Shown here: positions 34,883 to 39,491 of the stretch, piece after piece
How the letters are laid out: the number at the start of each line of letters is the position of its first letter
Numbering within the stretch: the stretch's first letter is position 1
Assembly: GCA_039933015.1 (NCBI GenBank)
Contig: JBDTOX010000030.1
Span: 1-39,491 of the forward strand
Reading direction: 5' to 3'
Source of the DNA: JBDTOX01 sp039933015
GTDB taxonomy: Bacteria; Pseudomonadota; Gammaproteobacteria; Burkholderiales; Methylophilaceae
Length of the DNA stretch: 39,491 nt
Notes under the pieces: generated by a model
What the model was told of the DNA's origin: nothing
Seen by the model: the letters and a program-made list of their open reading frames with translations, nothing else
Database searches by the model: none
Program-made: the position numbers and the translations under genes

Positions 34883-35290
34883 GCAATTCATAGATTGGGC
34901 CAGAACATGATAATGCTCAGGATTTGCGGAGGGGGAACAGTGCCGTGATCACCAGTATGAAGGCCTCGACGAGCGTAGGCATGATCATCGTGGGAACCAT
35001 AAGGTGGTAGTCAATGCTCCAATCTACATCGCAGCCCCAAAATATCTGCCAGTTAAGTGCGCTAGAGTACAGAATGCACCTTGAAAGAAGAGTGCAATGA
35101 TAGAACTCAGGTTGATCGAAACCGGGCTAGCCTGATCGATGCAAACGGGCGCACTTTGGGAACATTTGCCAGTGCTGGAAAACCGTCTAAAGACTTTTGA
35201 GAGGGGCGAGTGCACAGGCGTACAGTAAGACACGCGTTTGTAGCGTGGCATCATCCATTTTCTGTTTAAATTTATAAGGAGAGTACAGCC
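34883..35290. other. intergenic region before the BON lipoprotein gene
   Basis: I see no convincing gene in these 408 bases. On the minus strand an open frame without a good start encodes a hydrophobic stretch ending LVEAFILVITALFPLRKS (about 34915-35120) and could be a decayed membrane-protein fragment. The last bases carry AAGGAGAG, the ribosome-binding site of the next gene. Confidence 0.35.
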
Positions 35291-35611
35291 ATGAAACCAC
35301 TTAATTACATTTCTGCAATTTTCATTGCTTCAACGCTGGTAACTACGGTTGGTTGCGCGTCGACGTCCAAGCAAGAAAGCACAGGGGAATATCTCGATGA
35401 CAGCGCTATCACGACCAAGGTAAAGGCGGCGGTATTTAATGAGCCTACGTTGAAATCTTCCGAAATAAACGTTGAAACCTACAAGGGTGTGGTCCAGCTG
35501 AGCGGTTTCGTCAGCTCGGAGTCCGATATTAAAAAGGCGGTCGAAGTCGCACGCAGCGTCAAGGGCGTGACCTCGGTCAAGAATGACATGCGGGTTAAGG
35601 CTGCGCAGTAA
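35291..35611 (+). CDS. BON-domain lipoprotein
   Basis: The 106-residue protein has a lipoprotein signal peptide ending TTVGC, so Cys22 should be lipidated. One BON domain follows (DDSAITTKVKAAVFNEPTL, VETYKGVVQLSGFVSSESD, SVKGVTSVKNDMRVK). BON proteins such as OsmY and DolP bind phospholipid surfaces and appear under osmotic or envelope stress. AAGGAGAG sits seven bases before the ATG. The short lmo0937-type gene follows 28 bases later in the same direction, and a YqjD/E/K group after it, so the context is envelope stress. It is shorter than two-BON members such as OsmY. Confidence 0.9.
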   Translation: MKPLNYISAIFIASTLVTTVGCASTSKQESTGEYLDDSAITTKVKAAVFNEPTLKSSEINVETYKGVVQLSGFVSSESDIKKAVEVARSVKGVTSVKNDMRVKAAQ

Positions 35612-35639
35612 GTCTACCCGTTTACCAGGAGTAGCAAAA

Positions 35640-35786
35640 ATGCTTGAAACTATTGCGGTTATATTGATTATTCTCTGGGTGCTTGGCTTGGTCTCTTCAT
35701 ACACCATGGGTGGGTTCATTCACATTCTTTTGGTTATTGCAATTGTGGTGATAGTGATACGCCTCATTCAAGGTCGCAGCCTGTAA
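35640..35786 (+). CDS. lmo0937-type small membrane protein (48 aa)
   Basis: The ATG at 35640 follows AGGAG (35627-35631) by eight bases; longer in-frame readings into the preceding gene have no ribosome-binding site. The 48-residue product is two closely spaced hydrophobic helices (LETIAVILIILWVLGLV and HILLVIAIVVIVIRLI) around SSYTMGGF, with a basic end QGRSL. This is the pattern of the lmo0937/DUF5670 family, widespread small membrane proteins of unknown function often found beside BON or other stress genes. It likely shares a transcript with the BON lipoprotein. Confidence 0.85.
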   Translation: MLETIAVILIILWVLGLVSSYTMGGFIHILLVIAIVVIVIRLIQGRSL

Positions 35787-36180
35787 CGAACCTGAGTGTT
35801 TTTCTATGCAGAGGCCTGTTGGTAAAGCAATCCGCTTGTTAACGGCTTCTGCTTTACTGGGCAATTCCGTTGCCCAAGGCTCCATACTTAATCTCTATCT
35901 GGGATAGATGGGATGAGTGCAGTCAAGATTTTGGCAATGGTGCTGGCCCGCTAGCCTGAGTTGGCTGTATGGTGTAATCTCAATGACATGCGTGCGGACA
36001 AGCTGGGCAGTATGGACATGTCGCTAAGAGACGCGCAGACTGTTATTGAGGATGAGCCAATGGATAACGGGCAGCTGTACTGAATCGCCCCATCTGTAAC
36101 GGTTAAACCTTGTTATGGTATAAGCGTAAAGTAGAACTATAAGCATCCAATATAAAATAGAGCTAACAATGGAGAAAATC
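35787..36180. other. intergenic region before yqjD-like gene
   Basis: No gene is recognised in 394 bases. TGGGCAA-TTCCG-TTGCCCA (35858-35876) is a perfect seven-base-pair hairpin without a T tail and may end the BON/lmo0937 transcript. TGGTATAAG at about 36116-36124 resembles an extended -10 box for the yqjD-like operon. Confidence 0.4.
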
Positions 36181-36495
36181 ATGGAAACATTATCTGATGA
36201 AGTTACCAAGGCACAGTTGATGGACGATTTCAAGGTGGTAGTTGCAGATGCGGAAGCACTACTGCAAGCTACTGTCAACCAGGGCGGCGAGAAGATGGCG
36301 GAGGTGCGCGCCAAGGCGGAAGAATCACTCAAGGTTGTGAAAGTCAGGATGGCAGAGGCGCAAGCGGCGCTGCTTGCCAGAACCAAAGAAGCTGCCAAGG
36401 CTACCGACGCTTATGTCCATGAAAATCCATGGAGAGCTATCGGGGTTGCTGCCGGTGTGGGCCTGGTGATTGGTTTGCTCATCGGCCGTCGTTAA
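36181..36495 (+). CDS. yqjD: YqjD/ElaB-family (DUF883) ribosome- and membrane-associated protein
   Basis: The 104-residue protein is a long charged amphipathic helix (residues 1-75, KVVVADAEALLQATVNQGGE and many Lys/Glu/Ala) ending in HENPWRAIGVAAGVGLVIG and LLIGRR, a single C-terminal membrane anchor. This is the YqjD/ElaB/YgaM layout; YqjD in E. coli tethers stationary-phase ribosomes to the inner membrane. I chose the ATG at 36181 because GGAG (36171-36174) precedes it; an ATG at 36169 overlaps that site. The yqjE-like gene starts ten bases after the stop, so the two are co-transcribed. Confidence 0.85.
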   Translation: METLSDEVTKAQLMDDFKVVVADAEALLQATVNQGGEKMAEVRAKAEESLKVVKVRMAEAQAALLARTKEAAKATDAYVHENPWRAIGVAAGVGLVIGLLIGRR

Positions 36496-36505
36496 CCGCT
36501 TCACC

Positions 36506-36895
36506 ATGACAGAGAACAACCCGAGTAAAAGCAAGGGGCTGCTTGAGTCGCTGACGGTCCTCGCAGGAACGCTGGTTGCCATTGTGCATACGCGCCTCGA
36601 TCTGTTGTCTATAGACCTTGAGGAAGAGCGCGAGCATATGTTGTCGCTGCTGCTGCTGGCGTTGGTAGCGCTGTTTTGCCTCGGGGTTGGCGTGGTGCTG
36701 GTGACCATCCTGCTTGTGGCCATATTCTGGGATACATACCGTATTCTGGTGTTGGGTGCGCTAGCCGGAAGCTTTCTGGCAGCCGGCATGGCGGCATTCT
36801 GGTTTGTTTTTCACAAGTCGAAAACCAAGCCCAGACTATTCGCAACGAGCCTGTCGGAATTGCTCAAAGACCGACAGCAGCTGGATTCTCATTGA
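36506..36895 (+). CDS. yqjE: YqjE-family membrane protein (phage-holin-like family name)
   Basis: The 129-residue protein starts at MTENNPSKSKGLLESL. A helical acidic segment (RLDLLSIDLEEEREHML) is followed by two membrane helices (SLLLLALVALFCLGVGVVL; LVLGALAGSFLAAGMAAFWF) and a short basic tail. This matches YqjE, which databases file under a phage-holin-like family although the gene is chromosomal and paired with yqjD. Its stop codon overlaps the start of the next gene by one base (TGATG). Function is unknown; co-occurrence with yqjD and yqjK suggests a joint envelope role. Confidence 0.85.
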   Translation: MTENNPSKSKGLLESLTVLAGTLVAIVHTRLDLLSIDLEEEREHMLSLLLLALVALFCLGVGVVLVTILLVAIFWDTYRILVLGALAGSFLAAGMAAFWFVFHKSKTKPRLFATSLSELLKDRQQLDSH

Positions 36896-37173
36896 TGCAC
36901 AATAAATTGATCCAATTGGCTGAACGACGTGAACACCTGATTGCGCAGGCTGCGGCTCAACGAACGGCGCTGGCGCAAAGTATCGAGCCGTGGCGCATGC
37001 CGTTGACGCTGGTCGACCAGGGGCTTAGCGCGTTGCGTTTTATCAGGAGCCACCCCGCTTGGATAGTTGGCGGTGCCGCCTTGCTGGCTGTGTTGCGGCC
37101 TGGCCGCGCAGTCAAATGGCTGCGGCGCGGCTGGCTATCATGGCAGGTAATCAATAAATTCCGCAGCAGATAG
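36895..37173 (+). CDS. yqjK: YqjK-like protein
   Basis: The 92-residue basic protein begins MHNKLIQLAERREHLIAQAA, a charged helix, then has a weak hydrophobic segment (HPAWIVGGAALLAVLRPG) and ends KWLRRGWLSWQVINKF. Position and composition match YqjK, the third gene of the yqjD-yqjE-yqjK group. The start overlaps the yqjE-like stop by one base. A hairpin AGCCTGG/CCAGGCT (37178-37204) follows and may help end the transcript, though it lacks a T run. Confidence 0.75.
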   Translation: MHNKLIQLAERREHLIAQAAAQRTALAQSIEPWRMPLTLVDQGLSALRFIRSHPAWIVGGAALLAVLRPGRAVKWLRRGWLSWQVINKFRSR

Positions 37174-37545
37174 CCATAGCCTGGCCCAGAAAAATAGCCA
37201 GGCTGCTTGTCACACACCTTAGATATGCCTCTTGACAATTCAAGATTCGGTCATACGTTTCCTTATCGGTAAGGTAAAACTTGCAGTGACCAGCTCCCTG
37301 TAGCCGTAGCATTGCGCAGTTTGGAAGTCCAGGTTTACAGTGTTTTTCTGATACAAGTCGCTGCGGTTGTCAGCGTCTTTGGTGGCATCGCCTCGACCGG
37401 GCTGTATTATGGTAGATGTTCAGCTTTCAGCACTGTTGTGGGCTGCAGCATCTGGCCTGTATGAGGCACGCTACTGCACCGTACTAACGCGCGCTCGGCT
37501 GGATGGCAAGCCGGGGTAGGATTACTTTTCTTTACAGGAGTCATT
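37174..37545. other. intergenic region before the small cupin gene
   Basis: Apart from the hairpin at 37178-37204, I see no gene in these 372 bases. A TTGACA near 37233 could be a -35 box. A short open stretch near 37350-37440 encodes hydrophobic residues but has neither start nor ribosome-binding site and looks like chance or a remnant. Confidence 0.3.
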
Positions 37546-37884
37546 ATGGCTACCCACCATGTATCGTCCGGCGAACTCATCAACCTTCGGCCGCTGGGCG
37601 CGCCGCTCAATGATAGCCAGTCAACCACGCTCTTGCATGACGAGCAGCTCAGGGTCATGCGACTCGTCCTGCCTGCTGGCAAGGCGTTACCTGAGCATGC
37701 GGTTGACGGCCCGATTACGATGCACTGTATCGAGGGCGTGATTGATGTCATCGCCCAGGGCAGCTGCAAGACCATGCGTGCCAGCGACTTCATGTATCTG
37801 GCGGGTAATGTGCCTCATGCGCTGCGGGCAACGGAAGATGCGTCCCTGCTCGTGACTATTGTCCTGGAGAAGCCATCAACGTGA
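37546..37884 (+). CDS. small cytosolic cupin protein
   Basis: The 112-residue protein is a single cupin barrel: LRVMRLVLPAGKALPEHAVDG and ITMHCIEGVIDVIAQG form motif 1, and DFMYLAGNVPHALRATEDAS forms motif 2. The motif His residues (HAVDG, MHC, PHAL) could bind a metal ion. CAGGAG lies six bases before the ATG. There is no signal peptide, unlike the cupin at 9610. Its substrate is unknown; small cupins of this type include redox and detoxification proteins. It stands alone, upstream of the cyclic glucan synthase gene. Confidence 0.85.
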   Translation: MATHHVSSGELINLRPLGAPLNDSQSTTLLHDEQLRVMRLVLPAGKALPEHAVDGPITMHCIEGVIDVIAQGSCKTMRASDFMYLAGNVPHALRATEDASLLVTIVLEKPST

Positions 37885-38409
37885 TGGCAAACTCAAGAGC
37901 ATCATCAGGTTAAGTTGCAAAAACCACACACTGAAATTCCAGACACGCCGCGGCTGTTCTTGCACCCTCATACATACCTGTTGGTGACATGGAGGAATCA
38001 AAATGATGAAGGCCTGTTTTCTTAATCTGACGCAAATCCAGATGCACGCTGGACGTGCCCATCATCGCCGCGCGCAACGAGTTAATGGTGATCAACTAAG
38101 GATGCTTGATGAGGGAGGTCAGTCACTGCTTGCAGTACTAGAGCGGAAAAAATCATGCTACATTAGCCTATGATGTTGATTTGCTTTTTTCGGGGAATCG
38201 CTTACATCAAATCCCCGGTGTTCTTCGATGAAGTTAGAACTGGCTGATGATTTAAAAGCGCGTGGTATGCGTTTTCAGCAACTACGGGTTATCACGGCTG
38301 CGCTGCGCTGATTAACCCAAGTTCGAGCGAGGAGAATGTCATTATCATCAATGAGTTCGGATTTTCGACGCGTACACGGAACCCACTGCGTAACGACCGG
38401 GATGCCGAG
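37885..38409. other. region before the glucan synthase frame
   Basis: Besides the doubtful 56-codon frame, this stretch has a 27-codon frame from an ATG at 38228 (MKLELADDLKARGMRFQQLR). A second frame starts at an ATG at 38337 behind AGGAG and stops at 38430, out of frame with the glucan synthase. Their crowding suggests that the true start of the synthase gene has been disturbed by mutation or a sequencing error. Confidence 0.35.
38003..38173 (+). CDS. possible 56-residue hypothetical protein
   Basis: An ATG at 38003 (with a second ATG right after it) follows GGAGG at 37991-37995 with good spacing. The product begins MMKACFLNLTQIQMHAGRAH and is rich in Arg and His with no recognisable domain. 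The strong ribosome-binding site is the only support, and the composition is unusual, so it may be chance. Confidence 0.25.
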   Translation: MMKACFLNLTQIQMHAGRAHHRRAQRVNGDQLRMLDEGGQSLLAVLERKKSCYISL

Positions 38410-39491
38410 GTGCTACGCTCAGAGCTGTTAAGCATTGAGCAACTAAAGCGTCACGCAGTAACGCTGGCTGGCCGACATAGAATTGACCCACGTCCTGGGC
38501 CGGACAGGTTGCTGCCACGGCTGGCGGACAATGCGCGCGTGCTGCTGACGGCTTATGATGTCGTGACAGCCGCTGCCACGGCAGGGCAACGGCTCGTGCC
38601 GGCAGAAGCCTGGCTGCTCGATAATTTCTATTTAATCGAACAGCAAATCGTTCTAGCGCGTCGGCATTTGCCGCGCGGCTATAGCCGGCAGTTACCGCAG
38701 CTGGCTGACGGCCTGTCAGCCGGTTTCCCTCGCATCTATGATCTGGCATTAGAGCTGATCTCTCACATGGACGGTCGTGTAGACAGAGACAACGCTACCC
38801 ATATTATCGCCGCCTACCAGACTGCTGCACCGCTAAAGCTTGGCGAATTGTGGGCGTTCCCAATCATGCTGCAACTGGCGCTGCTGGAAAATCTTCGCCG
38901 TGTTGCGCTGCGTATCGCCCGTCGGCGCGAGGAGCTTGATGCAGCCGTCTCATGGGCGGATCGCATGATCGCGTTGGCCGAGCAGGAGCCAAGGCGGCTT
39001 ACCCACTTGCTGGCAGAGTTTGCCGATGCCGATGTGCCTCTGACCGCGCAGTTTGTGGAGGAGTTTTACGCAAGACTTCAGGCGCAGGGCTCCGCTATGG
39101 CGTTCGTTCAAACCTGGATTGAGCAAACACTTCTCGAACAAGGGGTGACCGCAACGCAGTTGTCGGAAGCGGCCGCACGAGCGGCCGCGGCCAACCAGAT
39201 CTCCATTGCAAATAGTATAGGCAGTCTGCGTTTCATCGACGCAATGGACTGGAAGCATTACGTCGAGTCACTCAGTGTCGTCGAACAGACATTGCGTGAA
39301 GACCCGACGGAGATGTACGCTGCCCAGGATTTCACTACACGCGACCGTTACCGGCATGTCGTCGAAGACGTGGCGAGAGGTGGTGCGTGCAGTGAACTGG
39401 CGGTGGCGCGCGAGGCCATTGTTCTCGCGCAAGCTGCTGCAGAGCGATTGGGTAACAGCAATCGCACCGCGCATGTCGGCTATTACTTGAT
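38410..39491 (+). CDS. ndvB: cyclic beta-1,2-glucan synthase N-terminal part (start uncertain, 3' end missing)
   Basis: The open frame continues past the right edge; 360 codons are visible from a GTG at 38410. The sequence LRSELLSIEQLKRHAVTLAG, then LLPRLADNARVLLTAYDVV, WLLDNFYLIEQQI, LPRGYSRQLPQLADG, FPRIYDLALELISHMDGRVD and LKLGELWAFPIMLQL, is the conserved N-terminal region of NdvB/ChvB-type cyclic glucan synthases. These giant inner-membrane enzymes (about 2,800 residues, GT84 and GH94 parts) make osmoprotectant periplasmic glucans. The frame is open from 38251 but has no ATG, GTG or TTG before 38410. An ATG at 38337 behind AGGAG is in another frame, so a one-base frameshift near 38380-38400 is possible. 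Confidence 0.8.
   Translation, partial: MLRSELLSIEQLKRHAVTLAGRHRIDPRPGPDRLLPRLADNARVLLTAYDVVTAAATAGQRLVPAEAWLLDNFYLIEQQIVLARRHLPRGYSRQLPQLADGLSAGFPRIYDLALELISHMDGRVDRDNATHIIAAYQTAAPLKLGELWAFPIMLQLALLENLRRVALRIARRREELDAAVSWADRMIALAEQEPRRLTHLLAEFADADVPLTAQFVEEFYARLQAQGSAMAFVQTWIEQTLLEQGVTATQLSEAAARAAAANQISIANSIGSLRFIDAMDWKHYVESLSVVEQTLREDPTEMYAAQDFTTRDRYRHVVEDVARGGACSELAVAREAIVLAQAAAERLGNSNRTAHVGYYL

Noticed and set aside
34911..35120. Minus-strand hydrophobic frame near the BON lipoprotein gene
   Set aside because: It is short, begins without a start codon or ribosome-binding site, and could be chance; at most a gene remnant.
36506..36895. Phage holin and possible prophage remnant
   Set aside because: The family name is misleading: the gene is the yqjE partner of yqjD and yqjK and no other phage genes are present.

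Overview
The window looks like chromosomal DNA of a betaproteobacterium, most likely of the Nitrosomonadales/Methylophilaceae-Gallionellaceae type. The evidence is indirect: proteobacterial housekeeping genes (yhdP, yheS, prfC, acs, glnE, copA), four exported proteins with PEP-CTERM sorting tails, sigma-54 promoters in front of them, and a BON/lmo0937/YqjD-YqjE-YqjK envelope cluster. I see no tRNA, rRNA, CRISPR array, insertion sequence or prophage.

Layout. 1-3715 (minus): most of a YhdP/AsmA-like membrane protein, cut by the left edge. 3.9-9.2 kb: the ABC-F ATPase YheS, an unrecognised 198-residue protein, a YchJ-like SEC-C protein and a CPA1-type cation/proton antiporter. 9.6-11.8 kb: an AT-richer island with an exported cupin and a 550-residue exported protein I cannot assign. 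11.9-16.0 kb: an AcoR-type sigma-54 activator, divergent from an AldB-type aldehyde dehydrogenase and a DUF779 protein; a -24/-12 promoter and upstream dyads lie between them. 16.4-17.9 kb: three overlapping genes (DMT transporter, small winged-helix-like protein, 38-residue membrane peptide) closed by a strong terminator. 18.1-19.9 kb: a BetI-like TetR regulator, a 572-bp AT-rich spacer with two related palindromes, and an orphan NarL-type response regulator. 20.1-22.4 kb: a class I glutamine amidotransferase converging on prfC.

22.6-34.9 kb holds housekeeping genes (copA, acs, glnE) interleaved with four PEP-CTERM genes. Each PEP-CTERM gene has a GG-N10-GC sigma-54 promoter and one or two copies of a 16-17 bp element (TGTCGGGAATTTTTACA and variants). 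The element sits about 66 or 98 bp upstream of the -24 GG, so the four genes look like one regulon controlled by a sigma-54 activator encoded elsewhere. No exosortase or PrsK/PrsR gene is in the window.

35.3-37.2 kb: BON lipoprotein, lmo0937-type peptide and yqjD-yqjE-yqjK-like genes, a stress/envelope cluster. 37.5 kb: a small cytosolic cupin. From about 38.4 kb to the right edge: the N-terminal part of a cyclic beta-1,2-glucan synthase (NdvB/ChvB family) whose start is obscure and may be frameshifted.

The most novel-looking items are the PEP-CTERM regulon architecture, the DMT/winged-helix/38-residue peptide operon, a G10 tract directly before one PEP-CTERM anchor, and the unassigned 550-residue exported protein.
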